The notes below the pieces were generated by a model. The model was not told the origin of the DNA and made no database searches. It saw only the letters and a list, made by a program, of their open reading frames with translations. This document shows, in pieces, positions 8,878-16,687 of a stretch of 27,741 bases of DNA. The DNA is from UBA8752 sp036159995 (GTDB taxonomy: Bacteria; Bacteroidota; Bacteroidia; Flavobacteriales_D; Sanyastnellaceae), in contig JAYYEI010000034.1 of assembly GCA_036159995.1 (NCBI GenBank), forward strand, positions 1-27,741, in the 5' to 3' direction. Both the position numbers and the translations under genes were made by a program. The stretch's first letter is position 1. Every line of letters begins with the position of its first letter.

Positions 8878-8885
8878 CGAATCTA
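8878..8885 (-). promoter_or_regulatory. -7-like promoter box before the DUF808 gene
   Basis: On the minus strand the box reads TAGATTCG, five of the six fixed bases of TAnnTTTG, with TA exactly 12 bases before the ATG at 8873. This spacing predicts a leaderless transcript. A -33 TTG is not evident. Confidence 0.45.
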
Positions 8886-8940
8886 CTGCAGCAGATAGAA
8901 CCAGCCCGGCTGACATCGTCATCTAACAGAACGCACAGGA

Positions 8941-8958
8941 GGCAGAATATTTTCTGCC
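8941..8958. terminator. Hairpin downstream of the trp operon, possible terminator
   Basis: GGCAGAA and TTCTGCC form a perfect 7-bp stem around the loop TATT. It lies 82 bases past the DAHP synthase stop and about 68 bases before the DUF808 start. Neither strand has a T-run after the stem, so an intrinsic terminator is only a candidate; a processed 3' end or an operator is also possible. The rest of 8886-9039 shows no gene. Confidence 0.35.
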
Positions 8959-9039
8959 CCAGATCTCCGACAGAGGCAACCCACACCTTGCACACCCCGT
9001 CTTGTACCCGATGCGCAAATCAATCCATCCCCGATCTGA

Positions 9040-10053
9040 TTATGGCACCAAACTGTTCCTCAACGTATGAACCTGACGACTTCCTCCGATCAACTTCGCT
9101 GCCTGATCGAAATACAGGGTCTGGTTTCGGTCACTAACAGCCGAATCCGGACGGGGGTGGATTTCGACAATCAACCCATCCGCTCCTGCTGCCACAGCCG
9201 CGAGCCCGACGTCCACCACATGACGACGTAGCCCCACTCCGTGGGACGGGTCGGCAATCACAGGCAGATGTGATCTCGCTTGCAGGTAGGAGATGGCATT
9301 GACATCAAACGTATTTCGGTAGGCACCTTCGAAGGTTCGAATGCCCCTTTCGCAGAGGAGGATACGCTCGTTTCCCACATTGTAGATGTACTCAGCACAC
9401 TGGAGAAACTCCTCGATGGTGCCTGACATGCTGCGTTTGAGCAGGACCGGCAAACCTGATTTTCCAACGGCCTCGAGCAGATTGAAATTCTGCATGTTCC
9501 GGGCCCCAATCTGAAACACATCAACATGGCCAACCATGGCGTCAATCTGGGCCACTTCCATGACTTCGGTCACGATGCCCAAGCCATGCCGATCCGCCAC
9601 CTGTCGGAACAAATCCAGCCCCTCGAGCCCCATGCCGCGAAACGAGTAAGGACTGCTTCTCGGTTTGAACACCCCCCCCCGCATCATCCTCACCCCTTGC
9701 GACGAAAGAAAAGCCGCGACGGACTCCAGTTGGTCCTCTCCCTCCACACTGCATGGGCCCATGATCAATTGAAAATCCCCCGGGCCGAAATCGACCTCAC
9801 CCGCTGTGACAGTCGAGCGCCCCTGCCTCCATTGGCTGCTGACGAGCTTGAAATCATCGGAGATCCGATGGACATCCCGGACACCGGGACACTGTCGGAT
9901 CCGCCGTGGATCCGGCAAATCGCCGGAATAGACGACGAACATCGTGGAATCCGCCGTTTGAACCAGCCGAGACTGCAAACGCAAGGACGAGAGATAGGCT
10001 TCAGCTTCCTGGATGACCTCAGGGGAAGCCGGATGATGGAGTTGGACAATCAT
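9040..10053 (-). CDS. aroF: 3-deoxy-D-arabino-heptulosonate 7-phosphate (DAHP) synthase, type I beta with N-terminal regulatory domain
   Basis: This enzyme condenses phosphoenolpyruvate with erythrose 4-phosphate, the first step of the shikimate pathway. The 337-residue protein carries an N-terminal ferredoxin-like domain (about 1-70) and then the catalytic barrel. Metal ligands are visible as Cys101 (IMGPCSVE), His271 (ADPSHGVG), Glu297 (VEIHP) and Asp308; substrate loops are RGGVFKPRSSPYSFRG (125-140) and KRS (206-208). The ligand positions differ by one from the Thermotoga maritima enzyme as I recall it (102, 272, 298, 309). There the N-terminal domain mediates Tyr/Phe inhibition, so similar control is inferred. 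The ATG overlaps the trpA stop by four bases, making this the last gene of the trp operon. A run of nine Gs on the coding strand lies at codons 125-128. The symbol is by homology. Confidence 0.93.
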   Translation of the reverse strand: MIVQLHHPASPEVIQEAEAYLSSLRLQSRLVQTADSTMFVVYSGDLPDPRRIRQCPGVRDVHRISDDFKLVSSQWRQGRSTVTAGEVDFGPGDFQLIMGPCSVEGEDQLESVAAFLSSQGVRMMRGGVFKPRSSPYSFRGMGLEGLDLFRQVADRHGLGIVTEVMEVAQIDAMVGHVDVFQIGARNMQNFNLLEAVGKSGLPVLLKRSMSGTIEEFLQCAEYIYNVGNERILLCERGIRTFEGAYRNTFDVNAISYLQARSHLPVIADPSHGVGLRRHVVDVGLAAVAAGADGLIVEIHPRPDSAVSDRNQTLYFDQAAKLIGGSRQVHTLRNSLVP

Positions 10054-10853
10054 GGTTGGAACAGGGGGATGAACGAATTCAAAAACTGGGTGGCCCGATG
10101 GACTGCCTCAGATGACGACGGCCTGCTCTCTTCGATGGAGCCAAGCGCACGGAGGAAGGCCGACCCGATAATGGCTCCATCCACGAAGCCCGTCAATTGC
10201 CGGATGTCGTTGGGGTCGGAGATTCCGAATCCCGCCACGATGGGGCAGCGCGTTCGATGATCCTGAAGGCCCTCGAAAAAGGCCTTCCTGTCCACCGACT
10301 GGGCATCTCCGGTCAATCCGACATTGGCCACACCATAAACGAAAGCGGAACTTCTGTCGAAGGCCTCATCGATGGAATCCACCGTACTCGTCGGGCTGGC
10401 GAGGAACGACATCGTCAGGCCATTCGCTTCCAACACACCTTGGAAGTCCCGGGCGTACGAAGCGTAAGGAAGATCGGGAAGGATGAGACCCGAGGCTCCA
10501 GCATCCCGGGCCTGAGCGGCAAAGGTGTCCACTCCGCGGCGGTAGACCGGATTGCAGTATCCCATCAACATCAAGGGCTTGTCACAAGAGGCACGGAACT
10601 GGCTTGCCAGTGTCAAAACATGATCCAATTTGGTCCCTTGTCCCAACGCGATTTCAGACGCCCTCTGGATGGTGGGGCCATCCGCCAAGGGGTCACTGAA
10701 CGGCATGCCCAATTCAACGAATGAAACGGCCGGGTGATCGGCCAGAACCTCCATGAGGGCCTGACTCGTCTGCATGTCCGGATATCCCGCGGTCAGAAAA
10801 ATGGAGAGTTTCACCCCATCGTCTTCTCTGAGTATGGATTTGAGGTCCTTCAT
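10050..10853 (-). CDS. trpA: Tryptophan synthase alpha chain
   Basis: The alpha subunit cleaves indole-3-glycerol phosphate to indole and glyceraldehyde 3-phosphate and passes indole to TrpB. The 267-residue protein has the family signature FVELGMPFSDPLADGPTIQ, with catalytic Glu47 and Asp58, then MGYCNPVYRRG, the GLILPDLPYAS segment and the phosphate-binding GFGISDP and GAIIGSAFLR. Length is normal. The ATG at 10853 is chosen because it gives MKDLKSIL and overlaps the trpB stop as ATGA. A longer in-frame reading into trpB is not supported. The stop overlaps the DAHP synthase start in the same way, so translation is probably coupled. Confidence 0.97.
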   Translation of the reverse strand: MKDLKSILREDDGVKLSIFLTAGYPDMQTSQALMEVLADHPAVSFVELGMPFSDPLADGPTIQRASEIALGQGTKLDHVLTLASQFRASCDKPLMLMGYCNPVYRRGVDTFAAQARDAGASGLILPDLPYASYARDFQGVLEANGLTMSFLASPTSTVDSIDEAFDRSSAFVYGVANVGLTGDAQSVDRKAFFEGLQDHRTRCPIVAGFGISDPNDIRQLTGFVDGAIIGSAFLRALGSIEESRPSSSEAVHRATQFLNSFIPLFQP

Positions 10854-12028
10854 CGTTCGCCGGGCATTTGGATGTAGTTCTTCAGGTCTTTGTCCCCCCT
10901 TCCACTGAGGTTGAGGATGACCTCTTCCTTCCCGGTCCAGTCCGCCCGAAGGGTCCAAGCCAAGGCATGCGCGGTTTCCAAGGCGGGGAGAATGCCCTCC
11001 AGTCGGGTGCAGAGCAGTCCCGCCTGCACGGCCTCCTCGTCCGTCGCTGCCGCTGTGCGGAGCCTGCCCGTGGAAGCCAGGTGCGCATGAAGCGGTCCAA
11101 TCCCGGGGTAGTCCAGACCTGCGCTGATGCTGTGCGCCTCTTCGATCTGCCCCTCCTCATCCTGGAGAATCATGGTCTTTGCGCCATGAAGGATGCCGGG
11201 ACTTCCCCGTTCAATGGTGGCTGCGGTTCTTCCGCTGTCCACCCCTTCTCCAGCCGCCTCCACACCAATCAGACGGACCTCCTCCTCGAGAAAGGGCAAG
11301 AACAATCCAAGGGCATTGGACCCCCCGCCAAGGCACGCCACGAGATGGGTAGGGTGAATCCCCTTGTTTTCACAGGCAGCGAAAGTCTCTTCCCCAATGA
11401 TGCCGTGGAATTCAGCCACCATCATCGGATACGGATGAGGGCCCACAGCCGAGCCGATGACATAGTGCGTTTCATTCGGATGGGCGATCCAATGCCGCAT
11501 GGCTTCATTCGTCGCATCCTTGAGCGTCTGGGAGCCCGTTTTGGCCGCCCTCACCTCGGCGCCGAGCAAGCGCATGCGCTCGACATTGGGCTGCTGCCGT
11601 TCCATGTCCTCCGCCCCCATGAAGACGGTGCATGGCAAACCTGCCCAAGCGCAGGCCGTGGCGGTGGCCACACCATGCTGGCCCGCTCCAGTCTCCGCGA
11701 TGATGTGCCGTTTCCCCATGCGCCTCGCCAGCAAAACCTGGCCCACCGCATTGTTGATTTTGTGGGCCCCGGTGTGGGCGAGGTCCTCCCGCTTGAACCA
11801 GATGGTGGTCCCGCACCGTTCACTCCAGCGTTCTGCCCGCTGAAGAGGAGTCGGTCTGCCGACAAAATCCCGAAGCAAAGCGGCATAGGTCGATTTGAAT
11901 TCCGGGTCCTTCCAGGCCTCTTCAAAGGCCTGCTCGAGTTCGAGGAAATTCCGCCTCAGCATTTCAGGAATGAACTGCCCGCCGAACTCTCCATAGTAAC
12001 CGTCTTGAATGATGGGATGCTGCGTCAT
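10850..12028 (-). CDS. trpB: Tryptophan synthase beta chain
   Basis: The beta subunit joins indole and serine to form tryptophan, using pyridoxal phosphate. The 392-residue protein is of the TrpB1 type. It shows YYGEFGGQFIPE at the N-terminus, the PLP lysine in HTGAHKINN (Lys90), ETGAGQHGVA, the GGGSNA phosphate loop (about 234-239), the serine-binding GLDYPGIGP region and the C-terminal NLSGRGDKD. Length is normal. Its start overlaps the trpF stop and its stop overlaps the trpA start, each by four bases, which fits production in equal amounts with TrpA. Confidence 0.98.
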   Translation of the reverse strand: MTQHPIIQDGYYGEFGGQFIPEMLRRNFLELEQAFEEAWKDPEFKSTYAALLRDFVGRPTPLQRAERWSERCGTTIWFKREDLAHTGAHKINNAVGQVLLARRMGKRHIIAETGAGQHGVATATACAWAGLPCTVFMGAEDMERQQPNVERMRLLGAEVRAAKTGSQTLKDATNEAMRHWIAHPNETHYVIGSAVGPHPYPMMVAEFHGIIGEETFAACENKGIHPTHLVACLGGGSNALGLFLPFLEEEVRLIGVEAAGEGVDSGRTAATIERGSPGILHGAKTMILQDEEGQIEEAHSISAGLDYPGIGPLHAHLASTGRLRTAAATDEEAVQAGLLCTRLEGILPALETAHALAWTLRADWTGKEEVILNLSGRGDKDLKNYIQMPGER

Positions 12029-12663
12029 GATGTGCAGAGCGTTTTGAATTGATGAATGAGTTCAGGAGACTTGATGCCCGGGGAAGTCTCCACACCGCTG
12101 TTGAGGTCCAAGCCGGTGACCCATTCCGGCAGGTTGAGCAGGGCCTCCTGCGCCATTCCGGGGTGAAGGCCGCCGGCCACGACGACCTCCAGGGAAGGGG
12201 CGCTCCAAAAGGCCAGTGCGCTCCAGTCAAATGACCTTCCCGTCCCCCCTCCTGTTTTGCCCGGGGTGTCGAGCAATACCCTATCGATTCCCGGCCAGAC
12301 CGTAGGAAAGACGTCATCCACCATGGAGTGGACCTGAACAGGCTGTCGCCCATAGTCTCGAACTACTTCTGCAGCCTCTTGGGCATACCCCCCATGCAAC
12401 TGCACGTGTGTACAGGGCAGACCCGCCGAGAGGGCCGCATCCAATTCAGTCAAGGACAAACCGCGCACGACCCAGTGACGCTCCACGGAAGGGGCCGTAC
12501 TGCGAGAGACCTCCAGCAACCCTGCCGCGTCTTTGGCCGCCATATGACGGGGAGAAGACGGACAGGAAATGACGCCGATGGCATCCACACCCGTCGAGAG
12601 AACATCCCGCAGGTTGTCGACCGCCGTCAAACCACAGACCTTGATCTGGAATTGCCTGCTCAT
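12025..12663 (-). CDS. trpF: Phosphoribosylanthranilate isomerase
   Basis: TrpF converts phosphoribosylanthranilate to the carboxyphenylamino-deoxyribulose phosphate used by TrpC. The 212-residue barrel has KVCGLT with general base Cys10, VQLHG (88-91), general acid Asp132 in LLDT, the phosphate loops GGGTGRSFDW and VVAGGL, and GLDLNSGVETSPGIK near the end. The loop after strand 2 reads ISCPSSPRHM rather than the common FYPKSPR, but the SPR is kept. The gene is separate from trpC, not fused as in enteric bacteria. It overlaps both neighbours by four bases. Confidence 0.96.
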   Translation of the reverse strand: MSRQFQIKVCGLTAVDNLRDVLSTGVDAIGVISCPSSPRHMAAKDAAGLLEVSRSTAPSVERHWVVRGLSLTELDAALSAGLPCTHVQLHGGYAQEAAEVVRDYGRQPVQVHSMVDDVFPTVWPGIDRVLLDTPGKTGGGTGRSFDWSALAFWSAPSLEVVVAGGLHPGMAQEALLNLPEWVTGLDLNSGVETSPGIKSPELIHQFKTLCTS

Positions 12664-13460
12664 TGCCCTTGGAGTTCAGCCAATTCCTTGGCGATTCTCA
12701 AACACTCCAGGTGGGGAAGGCTGGTCCGAAGGAAGGCGTCCCCAATGAGGAAGCCAGAATACCCCAGCGCACGCGTCGCGGCGATGTCCTGCCCTCCACG
12801 CAAGCCACTCTCGGCAATCCAGACACTGTCGCTGGGCAGGTCAGGCACCATGGTCTCGAACCGATCCGGGTCCATGTCCAACGTGCTCAGGTTTCTCGAA
12901 TTGACCCCAATCATGTCGATGTCCGGTCTCCACAGGTCGAGATCTTCAACGCCATGGCATTCAAACAGGACCTCCATCCCGAGGTCATGGGCCAAGCCAA
13001 CCAACTCCGCCACTTTCGACTTGTCGAGCAAGGCGGCAATCAACAGAATCACGTCCGCCCCAGCCGCCCTGGCCTCGTGCACCTGGTACGGTTCGAGCAT
13101 GAAGTCCTTGCGGAGGATGGGACAGAGATGCAGCCTTCGCGCCAGCCTCAAATCCTCCAGTGAACCGAGGAAATGGTGTGGCTCGGTCAGAATGCTCAAG
13201 CCACTGCATCCGGCCTGCATGTAGCCTCGGGTCGTCTCTGGGAGGTCGGCGTCGAGGCGATAGGCACCCCGTGAAGGAGACGCCCTCTTGAATTCGGCAA
13301 TGATGCCATTCTTGTCGGGCCGGGACAGGTAGTCAACCAGAGACAAGCATGGCACATTGTAGTGCGGGGAGGTCTGCAACTGCGGAATGGGAACGCGGGC
13401 CTCTTGCCCTGGAAGGGACTGGCGAAGACCGGTGACGATGGTGTCGAGTACGGCGTTCAT
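12660..13460 (-). CDS. trpC: Indole-3-glycerol phosphate synthase
   Basis: TrpC closes the indole ring with loss of CO2 and water. The 266-residue protein carries Glu56 and Lys58 in IIAEFKRASPSRG, catalytic Lys118 in ILRKDF, Glu167 in LFECHG, Asn187 in GVNSRNL and Glu217-Ser218 in IAESGL. These match the known catalytic set in order and spacing. LFECHG is a variant of the usual LVEVH, with the catalytic Glu kept. Length is typical for a monofunctional enzyme. ATGA overlaps join it to trpD upstream and trpF downstream. Confidence 0.97.
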   Translation of the reverse strand: MNAVLDTIVTGLRQSLPGQEARVPIPQLQTSPHYNVPCLSLVDYLSRPDKNGIIAEFKRASPSRGAYRLDADLPETTRGYMQAGCSGLSILTEPHHFLGSLEDLRLARRLHLCPILRKDFMLEPYQVHEARAAGADVILLIAALLDKSKVAELVGLAHDLGMEVLFECHGVEDLDLWRPDIDMIGVNSRNLSTLDMDPDRFETMVPDLPSDSVWIAESGLRGGQDIAATRALGYSGFLIGDAFLRTSLPHLECLRIAKELAELQGQ

Positions 13461-14443
13461 GAAATCAAGGATTGGAGATGGTCATGGGCACGCCCGGAGT
13501 CGAGGAAGTCCAAGGCGCGGAAGAAGGCCGCGTCCAGCGTGGCCTCAACATCCCATACGGTCAGGGCCAGCGCGGCATTGGCCGCCACCACACGGCGTTG
13601 GTCTACGGTGCCTTCCCCTTTGAGGATATTGGACAGCAGCTGTGCGTTGTCCTCCGGAGTCTCCGCACCGCCAATGGCACCCGGCTCCAACGGCGTCAAT
13701 CCGAAGTCCGCCACGGTCACCTTGTGGAAGTGGCTTCGGGTCGAATAGATGCGCACGTCGGACGTGAGCGAGATTTCATCGTGCCCATCCAAACTGTGCA
13801 CCACAGCGGCCTGGATGCCCATCCGTTCCGTACACCAGGCATACAACCGCTGGGTTCGCAGGTCAAATGTGCCCGTCATCTGGTGGGTGGGAGAGGCCGG
13901 ATTGCTCAGCGGCCCCATGATGTTGAACAGGGTGCGCACCCCCAAGGCCGAACGGACCGAGGCCACGTTGCGCATGGCCGGGTGAAAGAACGGGGCATGG
14001 AGAAACACGCTGCCCTTGTGTTCGAACAACCGCCTGGCCTCCTCGGCTGTCTGCGGAAATCGATAACCGAGGCTCTCCAGCACATTGCTTGATCCACACG
14101 TGCTGCTCACCCCGTAATTCCCGTGCTTTACCACTGGCACCCCCATGGCGCCCATGAGGAAAGCGGTGGCCGTGCTGATGTTGAAGGTGTCCTTCCCGTC
14201 CCCTCCGGTTCCGCAGAAATCCATGCAAGCCACCCCCCCGAGATCCACGGTCTGGCCATGCTCCAACATGGCATCCCGGAATCCGAGGATTTCGTCGAGG
14301 TGAAGCTCGCGGTGATTCAAAGAGGCCAACGCCGCGGCCAGATGAACATCGGACATCGACCCCGACATCATATCATTCATGACGGCCTGTGCCTCAGAAC
14401 GGTTGAGGCGCCTCATGTCATTCAATCGATGCAAGTCAATCAT
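13457..14443 (-). CDS. trpD: Anthranilate phosphoribosyltransferase
   Basis: TrpD transfers phosphoribosyl from PRPP to anthranilate. The 328-residue protein shows the PRPP loop CGTGGDGKDTFNIST (77-91), KHGNYGVSS (106-114), the anthranilate-side segment FLHAPFFHPAM, and the metal-binding DGHDEI. The usual KHGNR motif has Tyr in place of Arg, a form I associate with Bacteroidota TrpD, so it is not a defect. It is monofunctional, since TrpG is a separate gene. It overlaps trpG by eight bases and trpC by four. Confidence 0.97.
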   Translation of the reverse strand: MIDLHRLNDMRRLNRSEAQAVMNDMMSGSMSDVHLAAALASLNHRELHLDEILGFRDAMLEHGQTVDLGGVACMDFCGTGGDGKDTFNISTATAFLMGAMGVPVVKHGNYGVSSTCGSSNVLESLGYRFPQTAEEARRLFEHKGSVFLHAPFFHPAMRNVASVRSALGVRTLFNIMGPLSNPASPTHQMTGTFDLRTQRLYAWCTERMGIQAAVVHSLDGHDEISLTSDVRIYSTRSHFHKVTVADFGLTPLEPGAIGGAETPEDNAQLLSNILKGEGTVDQRRVVAANAALALTVWDVEATLDAAFFRALDFLDSGRAHDHLQSLIS

Positions 14444-15029
14444 GTCGAGGGGAATTGAGAAAGTGAACCATCATGTCGAGACCCGATGGGGTCATCACGC
14501 TTTCCGGGTGGAATTGCACCCCTGCCCACGGACAGGTGTCGTGTTCAATGGCCATGACGAATCCCTCGTCATCGCGTGCAGTCGGCTTCCAACCGTCCGG
14601 CACCCCATCGACCACCCAGCTGTGGTAACTGCCCACCTGAAAGGGACATTCCGGCCATTGGAAAGAATGGGAGGCCCTGACCTCATTCACCATTCTGAGC
14701 TTACCATGACGGGGCCGATCCAAGAGTGCAATGCTCCCTCCATGGATCTCCGCCATCGCTTGCATGCCCAGGCAAACGCCCAACGCGGGCGTTCCCTCCG
14801 GCAAGGACCGGAGACAATCCAGCAGGTCGGGATGAGCGTCGGGTGTGGACGGCCCCGGACCGAAAATGATGGCCTTCCATCCCCCGTCCATGTTGTGGCG
14901 GCCCTCTGCCGCGCGCATCACCCGACAGGGTGAACCCGTGGCTTCTTCCACCAAAGCCGCCAGGTTGTGGGTGAAGGAATCAAAGTTGTCGATGATGAGC
15001 ACCGTCTTTTCTGTAGTGTGCATGGCCAT
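14436..15029 (-). CDS. trpG: Anthranilate synthase glutamine amidotransferase component
   Basis: This subunit releases ammonia from glutamine and delivers it to TrpE. The 197-residue class I amidotransferase has DNFDSFTHNL at the N-terminus, the oxyanion segment FGPGPSTP (56-63), nucleophile Cys86 in GVCLGMQ, and His174/Glu176 in VQFHPES. The ATG at 15029 (another ATG two codons later at 15023) lies five bases after the trpE stop. In-frame sequence further upstream lies inside trpE and resembles no amidotransferase. A close paralogue role in folate synthesis (PabA) is possible, but the operon position argues for TrpG. Confidence 0.96.
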   Translation of the reverse strand: MAMHTTEKTVLIIDNFDSFTHNLAALVEEATGSPCRVMRAAEGRHNMDGGWKAIIFGPGPSTPDAHPDLLDCLRSLPEGTPALGVCLGMQAMAEIHGGSIALLDRPRHGKLRMVNEVRASHSFQWPECPFQVGSYHSWVVDGVPDGWKPTARDDEGFVMAIEHDTCPWAGVQFHPESVMTPSGLDMMVHFLNSPRHD

Positions 15030-15033
15030 GGAA

Positions 15034-16383
15034 TCAAAGGGTTTCGGCCAAGTCCATGGCCTTGGCGAGGGCGTGCAGCTTCCGTTCCACTTCATCAGCC
15101 TCGGACGCGGGAATGCTGTCCATGACCACCCCTGCTCCGGCTTGGTAATGCAAACGGCCTGTTCTGGAAACGAACGAGCGAATGACGATGGCGTGGGTGC
15201 AATCCCCATTCAGACCGTAACAGCCGACTGCGCCACCATACAGCCCTCGGGCATGGGGTTCGTGTGCGGCAATCAACTCGATGGCCCTCAGTTTGGGTGC
15301 ACCGCTCAATGTGCCGGCGGGAAAGGTGTCCCCGAAAATCCGAGCGGCATGGATTCCCTCCCGCAATCGGGCCTGGACATGGCTCACGAGATGGATGACG
15401 TGGCTGAACAGTTGAACCTCCTTAAACCGGCTGACTTCGCTGCGGTGACAGTTGCGGTTCAGGTCATTCCGTGCGAGATCGAGGAGCATCGTGTGTTCTG
15501 CATTTTCCTTCTCACTCGACTTCAATTCCTGGATGGCCCGTTCATTCTCCTCTTCTGACTCCGTGCGCTTCACCGTTCCCGCGATGGGGTGAACTTCGGC
15601 GACCCGATCGCGGACCAGCAGTTGCGCCTCCGGACTGGAGCCAAACAGCCTTCGATTTCCATCATCGAGATAATAGAGAAAAGGGCTTGGATTGATGCTC
15701 CGCAAGGCGCGATAGACTTGAAAATCATCCCCAGTGAAGGCCTGCTCGAAATGCCGGGAATAGACCACTTGAAACACCTCGCCCTCATGACACTGTCGAA
15801 TGCCGGCCTGCACCATCTCCTCGAATTGACTCCGGGTCAAGCTGGACTCCACCTCCCCCAACTTAAAGAAGGGAGCCGGAGCCGGAGCCGGTGACGCGAG
15901 CCTCTTCAAGAGCGATGGCAATTGAGAGGCCTCCCCTTCCGGACAGAACTCCCAGCAATCCAGCACCTGCTTGAAATGGTCGAAAATCATGACGAACCGA
16001 AACAGGGAGTATTGGACGATCACGTCGCTGTCGCCCCCGCCGGGGTGCGGCTTTCCGTCCGGATCCATGCCTTCCACGGCTTCAAAATCCGTGATCCCAT
16101 AAATGCCGAGGAATCCACCTTGGGATTTCGCCTCCGGACAGTCAATGCCCTCGAGGAAGGACTCGATAGACTCGGCATACCCCTTCCTCCTCAAGGCCTT
16201 CCGATTTAAGGTCAACGTCTCGAGTGGGTCGAAGGCCACAACACTGTGGGCGTCCTCCCGGCTGTGGTAATCCGTGCTTTCAAACAGACACGATGCGGGC
16301 CCCTCATCCCTGAGAAGGAGATAAGCCTGAACCGGAGTCAGTGAATCACTGAGTTGCCGATGATGGTGAAGTGAGTAGGTCAT
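15034..16383 (-). CDS. trpE: Anthranilate synthase component I
   Basis: TrpE makes anthranilate from chorismate, the committed step of tryptophan synthesis. The 449-residue protein contains an N-terminal feedback-site motif CLFEST (residues 32-37, equivalent to LLES, where tryptophan binds) and the chorismate-binding core: EGEVFQVVYSRHF, SPEAQLLV, HPIAGTVKR, AEHTMLLDLARNDL, FPAGTLSGAPKLRAIE and YGGAVGCYG. Length is a little short, as in many non-enteric forms. The ATG directly follows the T-run of the upstream terminator, and GAGGGGG in that hairpin's 3' arm is the only Shine-Dalgarno-like sequence. Expression is therefore likely governed by the trp leader. Confidence 0.97.
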   Translation of the reverse strand: MTYSLHHHRQLSDSLTPVQAYLLLRDEGPASCLFESTDYHSREDAHSVVAFDPLETLTLNRKALRRKGYAESIESFLEGIDCPEAKSQGGFLGIYGITDFEAVEGMDPDGKPHPGGGDSDVIVQYSLFRFVMIFDHFKQVLDCWEFCPEGEASQLPSLLKRLASPAPAPAPFFKLGEVESSLTRSQFEEMVQAGIRQCHEGEVFQVVYSRHFEQAFTGDDFQVYRALRSINPSPFLYYLDDGNRRLFGSSPEAQLLVRDRVAEVHPIAGTVKRTESEEENERAIQELKSSEKENAEHTMLLDLARNDLNRNCHRSEVSRFKEVQLFSHVIHLVSHVQARLREGIHAARIFGDTFPAGTLSGAPKLRAIELIAAHEPHARGLYGGAVGCYGLNGDCTHAIVIRSFVSRTGRLHYQAGAGVVMDSIPASEADEVERKLHALAKAMDLAETL

Positions 16384-16413
16384 AAAACAAAAAACCCCCT
16401 CGTGTGGAGGGGG
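16384..16413 (-). terminator. trp operon attenuator (intrinsic terminator abutting trpE start)
   Basis: On the minus strand CCCCCTC, loop CACAC and GAGGGGG form a perfect 7-bp G/C-rich stem (16413-16407 with 16401-16395). TTTTTTGTTTT follows and runs straight into the trpE ATG. A strong intrinsic terminator just before a first structural gene, and 25 bases after a Trp-rich leader peptide, is the classical attenuator arrangement. A competing pairing is visible: GGAGG inside the leader peptide (16462-16458) with CCTCC of the terminator (16410-16406). GGAGG can instead pair with CCTTC (16473-16469), just after the Trp codons. Confidence 0.88.
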
Positions 16414-16438
16414 CGATGAATGTGATGGTCAAAGAAAA

Positions 16439-16507
16439 TCAACTGTACACGCGCGCACCTCCGTTCTCGAAGGGCCACCACCATTGTTGGATGTTGTTGC
16501 GTTGCAT
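16439..16507 (-). CDS. trpL: trp operon leader peptide with three consecutive Trp codons
   Basis: A 22-codon frame starts with the ATG at 16507, begins MQRNNIQQWWWPFENGG and ends with TGA at 16439-16441. Codons 9-11 are TGG TGG TGG. Trp is rare, so three in a row in a 22-residue peptide placed 55 bases before trpE, just ahead of an intrinsic terminator, is strong evidence for a sensing peptide. A ribosome stalled there for lack of charged tRNA-Trp would cover the CCTTC that follows. That would free GGAGG to pair with the terminator arm and allow transcription of trpE onward. The peptide itself need have no other function. A longer frame over the same bases in another phase (16429-16635) lacks this context. 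Confidence 0.88.
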   Translation of the reverse strand: MQRNNIQQWWWPFENGGARVYS

Positions 16508-16511
16508 GCTT

Positions 16512-16519
16512 CTAAGATA
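16512..16519 (-). promoter_or_regulatory. -7-like promoter box of the trp operon
   Basis: On the minus strand TATCTTAG agrees with TAnnTTTG at five of six fixed bases, with TA exactly 12 bases before the trpL ATG. Transcription would start at or next to that ATG, giving a leaderless leader peptide. No convincing -33 TTG is found, so confidence is moderate. The remainder of 16520-16749 holds no gene; one further hairpin is listed separately. Confidence 0.45.
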
Positions 16520-16687
16520 AGAAGAATTGAACCGCTTTTGTCCCCAGCCGGAGTCGGCCCTTCACTGTGGCTCAAACAGAGTCCTATGACGATCAAACTG
16601 GGGCACAAAACAACCGTTCGTCGCATTCGAAACACGCGTATGATGTTCCGACTTCCCTTTGCGAAACCGAGCCGGTCACCCGAACCT

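Noticed and set aside
16429..16635. 68-codon minus-strand frame overlapping the trp leader
   Set aside because: It is in a different phase from the Trp-codon peptide, crosses the candidate promoter and has no recognisable features.
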